A stretch of DNA of 64,000 bases from Anaerobacillus alkalidiazotrophicus (lineage in GTDB: Bacteria > Bacillota > Bacilli > Bacillales_H > Anaerobacillaceae): positions 63,500 through 127,499 of the forward strand of contig NZ_MLQS01000030.1 of NCBI RefSeq assembly GCF_001866055.1, read 5' to 3'. Below the pieces are notes generated by a model. It saw only the letters and a program-made list of their open reading frames with translations, had not been told where the DNA came from and ran no database searches. Positions 1-8,568 of the stretch are shown here, piece after piece. Numbering within the stretch: position 1 is the stretch's first letter; every line of letters begins with the position of its first letter. Made by a program: the position numbers and the translations under genes.

Positions 1-231
1 ATTGGAATTGATCCAATGCATTTTGCCATTGTTATGTTATGTGCGTTAGCTCTAGGTCTGTTTACACCACCGATCGGGTCAAATTTATTTATTTCATGTC
101 ACCTAGCTGATATCAGTATTGAAAAAGCAACGAAAGATGTTGTACCTTTCTTTCTAGTAGGTGCAGTGGTTGTTTTTCTTGTTGCATATATCCCATTTTT
201 GTCTTTGTGGTTACCTAGTTTATTTGGGTAA
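1..231 (+). CDS. TRAP transporter large permease (DctM-type), C-terminal end only
   Basis: The reading frame is open from the first base and ends at a TAA, so this is the 3' end of a gene that begins outside the window. The roughly 76 visible residues contain two hydrophobic segments, the motif LGLFTPPIGSNLF, and a later hydrophobic stretch ending in SLFG. The pattern LGxxTPPxGxNLF close to the C-terminus is typical of the large membrane subunit of TRAP carboxylate transporters, which imports organic acids with a separate periplasmic binding protein using the sodium gradient. The substrate cannot be told from this fragment. A terminator follows about 130 bases later, so the gene closes its operon. 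Confidence 0.75.
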   Translation: MGIDPMHFAIVMLCALALGLFTPPIGSNLFISCHLADISIEKATKDVVPFFLVGAVVVFLVAYIPFLSLWLPSLFG

Positions 232-356
232 AAAGATTATCAATAGTCTCATAGAAAGATATTTAGAGTTTGATAGTTAAGCTTTATTGTATTTAAGTGC
301 CTGTGAATTCATCATAAGTACTTAGTGTAGAGAAAATTGGAAAAATAACTTTTTTT

Positions 357-392
357 GGAGTGCCAAATCAGTATTGGTGCTCCATTTTTTAT
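357..392 (+). terminator. Rho-independent terminator after the TRAP gene
   Basis: A perfect 10-bp stem (GGAGTGCCAA at 357-366, TTGGTGCTCC at 374-383) with a 7-base loop is followed by a T-rich tract (385-390). Confidence 0.85.
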
Positions 393-452
393 TGATAAAT
401 TAACACTTTTATCAATTTAGGATACTGCTTTAACCTATCAATAATTTAGGGG

Positions 453-702
453 AACGCTTCGGACTTCGAAACAAAAGATCAATTGAAGGATGGAAATGAT
501 GCAGATCTGACAATTTTTAAGCTAGATGAAAAATATATAGTTATCAAATCTGACATTTTATTTCGACATGTATTCTCCTTATGAAAAAGTAGAAACAACA
601 GAAAAAATAGTTGCCACAATTGGCCGAAGAAAGGTTGTTTTTGACCAAAAAAGGGACCATAACACTACAAATATTAGTTTAGAAACTAATTACGTTAGAT
701 GA
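453..702 (+). pseudogene. Remnant of an amidohydrolase/deacetylase-family gene (C-terminal part)
   Basis: The frame starting at 453 reads LKDGNDADLTIFKLDEK before stopping at 580-582. A second frame from 565 reads DMYSPYEKVETTEKIVATIG and RRKVVFDQ before stopping at 700-702. Together they resemble the C-terminal end of dihydroorotase-like amidohydrolases, where LKVGxDADLTIFxL is followed by a phrase such as 'ATIxxGKVV'. A frameshift near 565 and the absence of any upstream catalytic domain indicate a dead remnant. It may once have belonged with the downstream ureide and amide genes, but that is inference. The remaining bases to 857 show nothing I recognise. Confidence 0.45.
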
Positions 703-857
703 AGTGATCAAATAGGAAACTTGTTTTTGTATATAGTGACCAATGACGATCTTCTCTAGTCGCTTTAAGATAGGACTATAAGTTGCACCGAAACAGATGG
801 ATTGAGGTCAGCAAAAAACTGAATACTTGAAATGAATTATTAAAGGGGGCAACTTGA

Positions 858-1610
858 ATGAGTTTACAAGTAAGTGGTGTTCGTAAGTTTTTTTATTCAA
901 AAGAGGTTTTAAAGCAAATTGACTTTAACATCAAAGAAGAGGAATTTGTATGCATCCTTGGTCATAGTGGTTGTGGGAAATCTACTTTACTTAATATGAT
1001 TGCTGGATTTTTAACTCCAGACGAAGGTGAAATCTATGTAAACGAAAATCGTGTGAAAGGTCCAGCAAAAGAACGGGGAGTTGTATTCCAAGAACACGCC
1101 TTATTTCCTTGGTTTACAGTAAGAGAAAATATTGCTTTTGGGCCCACCATTCAAAAAGAAAACAAAACAAAAGTAAATGAAAAAGTAGACTACTACTTAA
1201 AGTTAGTTGGTTTAGCGGAGTTTGCTGATCACTATCCATCTCAATTGTCAGGTGGCATGAAACAGCGTGTAGGAATTGCTCGGGCTTTAGCAAATGAACC
1301 TGAGGTGTTATTAATGGATGAGCCATTTGGAGCATTAGATATTTTAACAAGAGAGACGATGAGACGAGAATTGACAAGAATTTGGTCAGAGTTAAAACCA
1401 ATTGTTATTTTTGTTACCCATAGTATCTCAGAAGCGATACATCTTGGGGATCGAATACTTGTGATGAAAGAAGGTCAGGTTGCAGCTGATTATAAAGTGA
1501 ATATGGATCGGCCACGTGATCAACGTGATCCTGAGTTTACGAGATTAACAGAAGAGTTAGAAACTATTTTAATGGAGGAGAAGCAAAATGAGTACAGTCA
1601 AATCAGTTAA
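858..1610 (+). CDS. ABC transporter ATP-binding protein, nitrate/sulfonate/pyrimidine (SsuB/TauB-like) family
   Basis: This is the ATP-hydrolysing subunit of an importer and should sit on the cytoplasmic face bound to the permease encoded next. Visible motifs in order are Walker [10 protein letters not shown] (about residue 35), the Q-loop in [11 protein letters not shown], the ABC signature LSGGMKQR, Walker [13 protein letters not shown] and the switch histidine in FVTHS. Length (250 aa) and LFPW after the Q-loop fit the SsuB/TauB/ThiZ branch. The ATG has an AAAGGGGG ribosome site. The 3' end overlaps the permease gene by 23 bases, so the two are translationally coupled. The substrate class (alkyl sulfonate, pyrimidine precursor or other small organic) cannot be fixed from this subunit. 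Confidence 0.9.
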   Translation: MSLQVSGVRKFFYSKEVLKQIDFNIKEEEFVCILGHSGCGKSTLLNMIAGFLTPDEGEIYVNENRVKGPAKERGVVFQEHALFPWFTVRENIAFGPTIQKENKTKVNEKVDYYLKLVGLAEFADHYPSQLSGGMKQRVGIARALANEPEVLLMDEPFGALDILTRETMRRELTRIWSELKPIVIFVTHSISEAIHLGDRILVMKEGQVAADYKVNMDRPRDQRDPEFTRLTEELETILMEEKQNEYSQIS

Positions 1611-2463
1611 AGTAACGTCTGCTTATACAAAAGCAACTCCTACTAAGGAAAAAAAGAATTTATTTTTAGTATTAAAAAATGACTCGTTCCAAAGGGGAGT
1701 AACAATCGTTAGTTTCTTTGTCATCTGGCAAATTTTTGGGATGATGAATGCTCATTTTATCTGGTTTAATCCTGTCTATCTTCCAACTCCAACTGATATC
1801 TTGCAATCTGGTTTACGGATGATCGAGCAAGGAGTGCTTTGGAAACATATTTGGTCTAGTACTTCTCGTTTAGCAGTTGGTTTTTCTCTTGGAGTTATCT
1901 TAGCTGTTACTGCTGGATTTTTAATAGTACGCTACAAATGGATTGAAAATACTCTCGATCCGTTAGTGAATATGATTGGACCTATTCCGCCATTTGCGTT
2001 TCTTCCTATTTTTATCATTTGGCTAGGAGTTGGAGAAGTATCAAAATTAACGTTAATTACTTATTCTACAGCTTTACCTATGCTTGCTTATACGGTTGAT
2101 GGTATCCGGAATGTAAATCCTTTACTAATACGATCAGCATTATCACTAGGGGCATCACAAGCAATGGTATTTAAAAAAATAATATTACCTTCAACGTTAC
2201 CGGCTATTTTTGTTGGCATGCGTGTAAGTTTAGCTGTTGCATTTTCGGCAATGGTTGTATCCGAAATGATTGGAGCAGATGCTGGGTTAGGTTATATGAT
2301 TATTGACTCGCGTAACTTTTTCATGATGGCAAATATGTTTCTTGCATGTGCTTTAATTGGGTTACTTTATTCGATTTTTGCAGGAATTCTTACAATGACT
2401 GAACGACGTATCTTCCGCTGGAAACAAGGAACACAGTTTACAGATGCGGTTAATAAAAAATAA
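1588..2463 (+). CDS. ABC transporter permease (SsuC/ThiX-like)
   Basis: This is the membrane subunit of the same importer. It has about six hydrophobic segments and the cytoplasmic loop with the EAA-like motif ([20 protein letters not shown]) through which BPD-type permeases contact the ATPase. The length of 291 aa is slightly above the family norm because of an N-terminal polar extension of about 25 residues. The ATG follows GGAGGAG inside the end of the ATPase gene. The binding-protein gene starts 19 bases after the stop, giving the order ATPase, permease, binding protein. Confidence 0.88.
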   Translation: MSTVKSVKVTSAYTKATPTKEKKNLFLVLKNDSFQRGVTIVSFFVIWQIFGMMNAHFIWFNPVYLPTPTDILQSGLRMIEQGVLWKHIWSSTSRLAVGFSLGVILAVTAGFLIVRYKWIENTLDPLVNMIGPIPPFAFLPIFIIWLGVGEVSKLTLITYSTALPMLAYTVDGIRNVNPLLIRSALSLGASQAMVFKKIILPSTLPAIFVGMRVSLAVAFSAMVVSEMIGADAGLGYMIIDSRNFFMMANMFLACALIGLLYSIFAGILTMTERRIFRWKQGTQFTDAVNKK

Positions 2464-2482
2464 CAAATTGGAGATGGTGAAC

Positions 2483-3571
2483 ATGAATTGGAGCAAATTG
2501 AATCGCAAGTGGTACACAGCATTACTAGTTGGTTTATTAAGTCTCTTTGTCCTAAGTGCATGTGGTCAAGAGGAAGTAGCAAAGAAAGAAGAAACGACGG
2601 ATCTTGCAGTTGCTTCAGAAACTATTGACCCACAAGCAAACGGAGAAATTGAGCAAACAGATGTAACATTATGGGGAGTAATTGGTCCCCAAGTTTCTGG
2701 ACAACAAATCATTGCTGATAAACTAGGGTACTTTGCCGAAGAAGGATTAAATGTTAATAGCAGGCTTGTTCAATCTGGACCAGATATTGGACCAATGATT
2801 GCTAGTGGTGATGCTCAGTTAAGCTTTGAAACTACGATTACGAACATTACAGTTTCTTCTAATAATATTCCAACAGTTATTGTTGCACCGATGGCTAACA
2901 TTGCAGGAACCCAAGCAGTGGTTGCGCGTCCAGGACTTGAGATTACTAGTGCCAAAGATATTGAGGGGAAAAAAGTTGGAATGGTTAACGGTGCTGGAAT
3001 CATGATTGCTTTTCAAAACATGGCAAAAGAAATGGGAGTAGACGTTTCAAAAGTACAGTTTGTTAATATTGCTCCTGCTGACCAAATTGCTGCACTTGAA
3101 CGCGGTGACATTGACATTATGGCTGCTTGGGAACCATGGATTACAAAAGCTATTGAAATTGGCGGAACTTTACTTTTTAGTGGAACAGAGGCTCACTTAC
3201 CAGAAAAAGACGGAAGCGTTGATTGGATGCGTTTTTACTCAACATTCCAAGTAAATCGTAATTACTTAGAGCAAAATCCAAATACAGTAAAAGCTCTTCT
3301 TCGTGCATTAAATCGTGCAACTGACTATATTAATGCCAACAGTGATGATGCTGCAGTGATATTACAAGAAGAAATGCCACATTTAACGCTTGAGGAAGTA
3401 AAGGAAATGATGGGACGAAATGTGTATTCAATGGAAGTTCCACAGGCGATGATTGATGGTTCAAACGAAATTGCTGAGTTTTTATTAGAAATGAACAACA
3501 TTACGAACCTACCAGATTTCGATAGTTATACAGACTTTAGTTTGTTAAACGAAGTCCTAAATGAGAATTAA
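2483..3571 (+). CDS. ABC transporter substrate-binding lipoprotein, NMT1/SsuA family
   Basis: This is the extracellular binding protein of the importer encoded just upstream. I place the start at ATG 2483 because GGAGATGGTGA lies just before it; the earlier in-frame ATG at 2444 has no ribosome site and overlaps the permease. The protein then begins with a charged n-region, a hydrophobic core and the lipobox LSAC, so it should be anchored as a lipoprotein. The mature part has the two-lobed NMT1/THI5 pattern: an early ADKLGYFAEEGLNV segment, a segment GDAQLSFE, and GDIDIMAAWEPW. The ligand is unknown. Sulfonates, thiamine precursors and nucleobase-like compounds are all known for this family, and the downstream nitrogen-salvage genes make a nitrogen compound plausible. 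Confidence 0.88.
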   Translation: MNWSKLNRKWYTALLVGLLSLFVLSACGQEEVAKKEETTDLAVASETIDPQANGEIEQTDVTLWGVIGPQVSGQQIIADKLGYFAEEGLNVNSRLVQSGPDIGPMIASGDAQLSFETTITNITVSSNNIPTVIVAPMANIAGTQAVVARPGLEITSAKDIEGKKVGMVNGAGIMIAFQNMAKEMGVDVSKVQFVNIAPADQIAALERGDIDIMAAWEPWITKAIEIGGTLLFSGTEAHLPEKDGSVDWMRFYSTFQVNRNYLEQNPNTVKALLRALNRATDYINANSDDAAVILQEEMPHLTLEEVKEMMGRNVYSMEVPQAMIDGSNEIAEFLLEMNNITNLPDFDSYTDFSLLNEVLNEN

Positions 3572-3576
3572 AATGC

Positions 3577-3612
3577 TTAAGTCCCCGAAAGATGGGGGAC
3601 TTATTTTTTTTA
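3577..3612 (+). terminator. Rho-independent terminator of the ABC importer operon
   Basis: The 8-bp stem AAGTCCCC/GGGGACTT (3579-3586 and 3595-3602) is followed by eight T residues. Confidence 0.9.
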
Positions 3613-3878
3613 TAGTAATTAATTGGAAAAGCCTTAAATCAACTTTTGGATGAATTATTGTTATTTAAGTGAATTTATTTCGAATTATATGTAAGGTTAC
3701 TTTACATATATGGTCCTTGTACAGCTAGTTACTATGAAGAATTTCAATTTCGCTCTACACTAATCTTTGTTTAGTTTGAATAAATTGCAGTATAGAATTT
3801 AGTTATCTTAAATAATGACTGTACGAAGGTCTGTTTATTATACTAGGAAAAAATAGAAAACTATTGGGAGGGATTGTC
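3613..3878 (+). promoter_or_regulatory. Leader region of the ureide cluster with an inverted repeat
   Basis: No gene is visible here. An inverted repeat ATATGTAA-N7-TTACATAT lies at 3687-3709 and could be an operator for the following operon. I cannot assign a regulator, and no convincing -35/-10 pair stands out. Confidence 0.3.
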
Positions 3879-5123
3879 TTGATTGCCACTTATCAAATTA
3901 ATCAACAGCGACTGTGGAGTTCACTACAGAAACTAGCTACATTCGGTGCGTCAGAAAACATTAGTGAAGAAGGAATAACTAGATTGTCTCTTCAAAAGGA
4001 AGATTTAGCTGCCAGAAAATATGTAATTGAACTCATGAAAGAAGCAGGGCTTAGCGTAAAGGTTGATGTAGTAGGAAACATCATTGGATCCTTAAAAGGT
4101 GTAGATCAAACGAAACCGATCGTTATGACTGGTTCTCATATTGATACGGTTTATCAAGGTGGAAGGTTTGATGGTGCTCTCGGTGTCTTAGGAGCCATTG
4201 AAGCAGTACGATCAATAAAAGAATCTGGAATAAAATTACAGAACACAATTGATGTAGTCTCGTTTACCGATGAGGAAGGAACGCGATTTGGTACAGGGTA
4301 TATCGGAAGTAAGGCGATGGCCGGAGAGTTAGATGAAACGATTCTTCAATTAAGAGATGATGAAGGAGTTTCATATGAAGAGGCATTTTGCCAAGCTGGA
4401 TTTCAACCTGAAAGATATAAAGAAGCAATCCGCAACAAAGAAGAAATCAAAGCTTTTATAGAAATGCATATCGAACAAGGGAAAGTGCTAGAAGGAAACA
4501 ACCTCCCCATTGGAATTGTAACAAGTATCCAAGGACCTGTATGGATGGAAGTAACCTTTGAAGGTCATGCAGATCATGCTGGTGCAACTCCGATGAACAT
4601 GAGATACGATTCAGGATTAGCGATGGCAGAAGTGATGTTAGATGTGGAAAAAATAGCGACTCAATATGGTGGAGTTGGAACGGTAGGTAAGTTAAGAATT
4701 GAGCCAGGTGGGGTGAATATTATTCCTGGGATTTCCAAATTTTCAATTGATCTTCGTCATATTGATAAAACAAAACGAATCGATATGGTTAACAAAGTAA
4801 GGGAAGCGATTCATCAAGTTTCGATTAAAAGAGGAGTTAGCGCTAAAGTCGATGTGAAAAAGTCTGTAGATCCGAAAGTGTGCTCACCCAAAGTGATGGA
4901 AGCTATTGAAGAGGCTTGTCATCAACTAGATCAACCAACAATGAAATTACAATGTGGGGCTGGACACGACTCGTTAATAATGGCTAATATAACGGAAATG
5001 GGAATGATCTTTGTTCGCTCAAAAGATGGGATTAGTCACCATCCGAAAGAATGGACGGACACAGAAGATTGTGCGATTGGAACACAAGTATTATTCAACA
5101 CTTTAGTTAACTTAGCTCAATAA
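3879..5123 (+). CDS. allC: Allantoate amidohydrolase / N-carbamoyl-L-amino-acid hydrolase (M20 family)
   Basis: It hydrolyses a carbamoyl or ureido group, most likely turning allantoate into ureidoglycine, CO2 and ammonia in the cytoplasm. M20 metal-site motifs are present in order: TGSHIDTV, GRFDGALG, FTDEEGTRFG (adjacent acidic ligands), MHIEQG, and SHHPKEW near the C-terminus. The dimerisation domain includes GHADHAGATPM. I choose TTG 3879 because GGGAGGG lies 6 bases upstream; the earlier TTG at 3864 overlaps that site. The length of 414 aa fits the family. The PucG-type gene starts 16 bases after the stop and its substrate is the product of allantoate hydrolysis, which favours AllC over a hydantoin-pathway carbamoylase. 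Specificity within the family is not certain. Confidence 0.82.
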   Translation: MIATYQINQQRLWSSLQKLATFGASENISEEGITRLSLQKEDLAARKYVIELMKEAGLSVKVDVVGNIIGSLKGVDQTKPIVMTGSHIDTVYQGGRFDGALGVLGAIEAVRSIKESGIKLQNTIDVVSFTDEEGTRFGTGYIGSKAMAGELDETILQLRDDEGVSYEEAFCQAGFQPERYKEAIRNKEEIKAFIEMHIEQGKVLEGNNLPIGIVTSIQGPVWMEVTFEGHADHAGATPMNMRYDSGLAMAEVMLDVEKIATQYGGVGTVGKLRIEPGGVNIIPGISKFSIDLRHIDKTKRIDMVNKVREAIHQVSIKRGVSAKVDVKKSVDPKVCSPKVMEAIEEACHQLDQPTMKLQCGAGHDSLIMANITEMGMIFVRSKDGISHHPKEWTDTEDCAIGTQVLFNTLVNLAQ

Positions 5124-5139
5124 AAAGGAGGCAAGGCTT

Positions 5140-6390
5140 ATGAACCATATAGGGCATTTACACATTCCAGCACGTACGATTATGACACCAGGACCAGTTG
5201 AAGTGGATCCGAGAGTTTTAAAAGCAATGTCTAGTTCGATTCTAGGACAATTTGATCCACAGTTTACAGCGATAATGAATGATACGATGGGATTATTACG
5301 TAAGGTTTTGCAAACAAACAATCATTGGGCGTTTCCGATAGATGGAACTTCACGAGCGGGAATTGAAGCAATGTTATGTAGTGTTATTGAAGAAGGAGAT
5401 GGTGTGCTTATCCCTTCTTTTGGTAGATTTGGTGGCTTACTCACTGAAATATCTGAACGGTGTGGTGCAAGAGTTCATTCACTTGTTTGTGAGTGGGGGG
5501 AAGTATTCGATCCTGAGATAATTATAAAAGAAATAAAAAAAGTGAAGCCGAAAGTTGTAGCAATGGTTCATGGTGATACATCAACTGGACGAATGCAGCC
5601 CTTAAAAGAAATTGGTTATGCGTGTCGTGAACTTGACGTTTTACTCATTGTTGATGCGGTTGCGACTGTTGCAGGGACTGATGTGAAAACGGATGAGTGG
5701 ATGATCGATGGTCTTATTACAGGAACACAAAAATGTCTTTCTGTACCTTCTGGAATGGCACCGATCACATATAATGACCGCATTGAAACAATTTTAATGC
5801 AAAGGAAGTCAATTGAAAAAGGACTCGCTACACAAACGCAGTTATCCATGAATAATTTTGATAGACGTATTCGTAGCAATTATTTTGATTTGAGCCAACT
5901 TCAAGATTATTGGAGCCCGGCACGACTCAATCATCATACAGAAGCTACTTCGATGTTATATGGATTATATGAAGGGTTGCGAATTATTTTAGAAGAAGGC
6001 CTACAACAAAGATTTGAAAGGCACCGCGTCAATGAACGAGCATTAGTTGTGGGAATAGAGGCTATGGGACTTAGTTTATTTGGTAATCCGAATTTTAAGC
6101 TACCTACCGTCACGTGTATTAACATTCCAGAAGGAGTAAACGGGGATGCTGTAAGAACGATGCTTCTTGAAGACTTTGGTATTGAGATAGCGAGCTCATT
6201 TGGACCGTTGCATGGGAAAATTTGGAGAGTAGGAACGATGGGGTATAGCTGCCAACAAAGAAATGTTTTATTAACATTAGGGGCACTTGAAGCGGTACTT
6301 CTTCATCACGGTGCAAACATTCATAAAGGTGAAGCTGTTCAAGCAGCATTAGACGTATATAAAAACGTTGGACGTGTTCATGTAAAGTAA
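5140..6390 (+). CDS. pucG: (S)-ureidoglycine--glyoxylate aminotransferase (PucG-like, PLP class V)
   Basis: It transfers the amino group of ureidoglycine to glyoxylate, giving glycine and oxalurate; alternatively it is a plain alanine/serine-glyoxylate aminotransferase. The fold-type I pattern is clear: MTPGPVEVDPRVL at the N-terminus, IDGTSRAGIEAML in the cofactor loop, MVHGDTSTGRMQPL, the aspartate in LLIVDAVATVAGTD, and the PLP lysine K198 in GTQKCLSVPSGMAP. The length of 416 aa matches PucG of Bacillus. The ATG follows AAAAGGAGG. Its position directly behind an allantoate amidohydrolase is the main reason for preferring the ureidoglycine role. Confidence 0.82.
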   Translation: MNHIGHLHIPARTIMTPGPVEVDPRVLKAMSSSILGQFDPQFTAIMNDTMGLLRKVLQTNNHWAFPIDGTSRAGIEAMLCSVIEEGDGVLIPSFGRFGGLLTEISERCGARVHSLVCEWGEVFDPEIIIKEIKKVKPKVVAMVHGDTSTGRMQPLKEIGYACRELDVLLIVDAVATVAGTDVKTDEWMIDGLITGTQKCLSVPSGMAPITYNDRIETILMQRKSIEKGLATQTQLSMNNFDRRIRSNYFDLSQLQDYWSPARLNHHTEATSMLYGLYEGLRIILEEGLQQRFERHRVNERALVVGIEAMGLSLFGNPNFKLPTVTCINIPEGVNGDAVRTMLLEDFGIEIASSFGPLHGKIWRVGTMGYSCQQRNVLLTLGALEAVLLHHGANIHKGEAVQAALDVYKNVGRVHVK

Positions 6391-6438
6391 TATCCGGTAA
6401 AGTTTCGTTATTATTTTAATGATACATGGAGGTGTGTG

Positions 6439-7626
6439 ATGAAGCATTATAATGCATTTATACGGGAAGACCTTATTGTTGGAGCTTATAAAGTAGGATT
6501 GTTAACTGGGCAAACTTTTGCTGTTAAAGACGTTTTTTGTGTGAAAGGGCATGTATGTAGCGCAGGGAATCCAGATTGGTTACGCACGCATGAAGCGGCA
6601 AGCCAAACGGCAACATCCATTCAAAGGTTATTAGAAAATGGCGCAAGTTTAACAGGAATGACGATTACGGATGAATTGATGTATAGCTTAAACGGCGAAA
6701 ACTATCATTATGGAACACCGGTAAATCCTAAAGTTCCAGAATGTATACCAGGTGGCTCTTCAAGTGGATCAGCGGTTGCAGTAGCGGGTAATCTTGTTGA
6801 CTTTGCATTAGGAACCGATACAGGTGGCTCAGTCCGAATTCCTGCAGCGTATTGTGGGATCTATGGAATTCGCCCTACACATGGAGTAGTTCCAATAGAT
6901 GGCGTAATCCCGTTAGCTTCTAGCTTTGATACAGTCGGTTGGATGACGAAGGACTCTGATGTACTTCTAGAAGTTGGTAGAATTTTATTACCAGAAAAAT
7001 TGTCTAACCAAAAATTTAATCGGTATATGTTTGTAAATGAAGCATGGGATTTAGCGGATGATGAAAGTAAAGATGCATTTTCCCCTCTTTTTGCACGATT
7101 TGAGAGTTTATTTGGGCAGAGTTCATGGATAGAAATTTCAGAAGGAGGTTTACAGGAATGGATGAATGTATTTCGTATTTTACAAGGAATAGAGATTTGG
7201 AACACACACGGTGAATGGATCCGAAAAGAAAATCCTATATTCGGTCCTGATATTGACAGTCGGTTTGAATGGGCAAGTACGCTAAGTGATATTAACCAAG
7301 AATTACTATTAAGAGAACGAATGAAAAACCATTTGATAGAGTTACTTGGGGAAGATGGTTTGTTCATTATACCGACGACTCCAGGGAAAGCACCATTATT
7401 AAATTTATCTGGTGAGCAAATAGAGTTACGTCGTCAACAAACATTGCAATTGTCTTGTATTGCGGGGTTAGCAGGGTTACCACAAGTGACAATTCCGATG
7501 CAAAATGTAGATGGAAGTCCAATTGGTTTGTCGATTATTGCAGGACCACATCAAGATTTACGATTACTTGAATGGATTGAGGAACATAAAGCGTTATTTC
7601 AACAGAAACAAATAAAAAATAGTTGA
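6439..7626 (+). CDS. Amidase, amidase-signature family (AMI1-like)
   Basis: This is a cytoplasmic amide hydrolase. The Ser-cisSer-Lys machinery is complete: K30 in FAVKD, cis-Ser S107 in GGSSSGSA and nucleophile S131 in DTGGSVRIPAA. The 77- and 24-residue spacings equal those I remember for plant indole-3-acetamide hydrolase AMI1. The flanking phrases GNPDWLRTHEAAS and YSLNGENYHYGTP are also AMI1-like. ATG 6439 is preferred over GTG 6436 because GGAGGTG lies 5 bases upstream. The stop overlaps the leader of the next gene. The natural substrate is not shown by sequence; with AllC and PucG alongside, a nitrogen-salvage role is reasonable. Confidence 0.85.
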   Translation: MKHYNAFIREDLIVGAYKVGLLTGQTFAVKDVFCVKGHVCSAGNPDWLRTHEAASQTATSIQRLLENGASLTGMTITDELMYSLNGENYHYGTPVNPKVPECIPGGSSSGSAVAVAGNLVDFALGTDTGGSVRIPAAYCGIYGIRPTHGVVPIDGVIPLASSFDTVGWMTKDSDVLLEVGRILLPEKLSNQKFNRYMFVNEAWDLADDESKDAFSPLFARFESLFGQSSWIEISEGGLQEWMNVFRILQGIEIWNTHGEWIRKENPIFGPDIDSRFEWASTLSDINQELLLRERMKNHLIELLGEDGLFIIPTTPGKAPLLNLSGEQIELRRQQTLQLSCIAGLAGLPQVTIPMQNVDGSPIGLSIIAGPHQDLRLLEWIEEHKALFQQKQIKNS

Positions 7627-7637
7627 GGAGATACGTG

Positions 7638-8504
7638 ATGAAACTAGCTACTATTAAACATAATGATCAAGAACTAGCCGCAGTTTTCTCGACAAAAGGA
7701 ATAGTTTTACTAGAAACGATAAATCAATTTGAGGGTCTTTCTTTTGATTTAAACCTATTCAATATCATTGAAAAAGGTCAATTAAACGAATTAATTGAAT
7801 GGTATCAAAATGGTGGCAAAGAAAGATTGGAAACATACCCTATGACTTTACAAACTGAAGTAGAGTACGCTCCTTTATATAGGAACCCAAGAAAAATCTG
7901 GGGAATTGGGATGAACTATGTAACAGATTTAATAGAAATAGAGAAAGTGAATGTAGATGATGATCCTGTTAGTTTTTTTAAACCAGATACAACACTAATT
8001 GGACCTAATGATCACATTATCCTACCAGAGCAGTCAGAACGTACAACAGCAGAGGGAGAGTTAGCTATCATTATCGGTAAGCGTTGCAAAAATATTTCAG
8101 AGGATGAAGTAGAAGATGTTATAGCTGGCTATACAACAGCATTGGATATGACAGCTAGTGATATTCACGCAATAAATCCACGCTTTTTAGCACGAGCCAA
8201 AAGTTTCGATACGTTTTTTAGCTTTGGCCCACAGTTTTTAACGAAGGATGAGGTACGAGATTTAGCTAACGTAAATGTAGCAACCGTATTAAATGGAGAA
8301 ACAATTCACGAAAAAAGTGTGTCATATATGAAGTTTCCACCAGCATTTCTTATTTCGTTTCATTCAAAAGTAATGACCTTATTGCCAGGAGACATTATTA
8401 TGACTGGAACTCCAGGTTCTACGGTGATTAGGGATGGTGACATAGTTGAGTGTCATATTGATGGGTTAGAGGCTTTGAAAAATCAGGTAGTAAGATATTC
8501 TTAA
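7638..8504 (+). CDS. Fumarylacetoacetate hydrolase (FAH) family protein
   Basis: Members are metal-dependent C-C hydrolases, decarboxylases or lyases acting on 2-keto acids. The catalytic FAH core begins near residue 85 (KIWGIGMNYV), with metal-binding acidic residues in TAEGELAIIIGK and ALDMTASDI and the C-terminal phrase GDIIMTGTPGST. The N-terminal 80 residues are the usual family cap. ATG 7638 sits behind GAGGAG; the longer frame from TTG 7623 has no site. Its place in a ureide operon raises a ureidoglycolate-lyase-type role, since some FAH proteins are annotated that way. I cannot prove this, so the family name is the safe call. Confidence 0.8.
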   Translation: MKLATIKHNDQELAAVFSTKGIVLLETINQFEGLSFDLNLFNIIEKGQLNELIEWYQNGGKERLETYPMTLQTEVEYAPLYRNPRKIWGIGMNYVTDLIEIEKVNVDDDPVSFFKPDTTLIGPNDHIILPEQSERTTAEGELAIIIGKRCKNISEDEVEDVIAGYTTALDMTASDIHAINPRFLARAKSFDTFFSFGPQFLTKDEVRDLANVNVATVLNGETIHEKSVSYMKFPPAFLISFHSKVMTLLPGDIIMTGTPGSTVIRDGDIVECHIDGLEALKNQVVRYS

Positions 8505-8568
8505 TGGAAAATCACTAATTTGTCAGGCTACTCTTCGTAAATATAAAAAAAGAACGGGGGAGATCAAA

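Noticed and set aside
6861..7367. 168-codon minus-strand frame inside the amidase gene
   Set aside because: Antisense shadow of a gene with a complete catalytic triad; no start signal.
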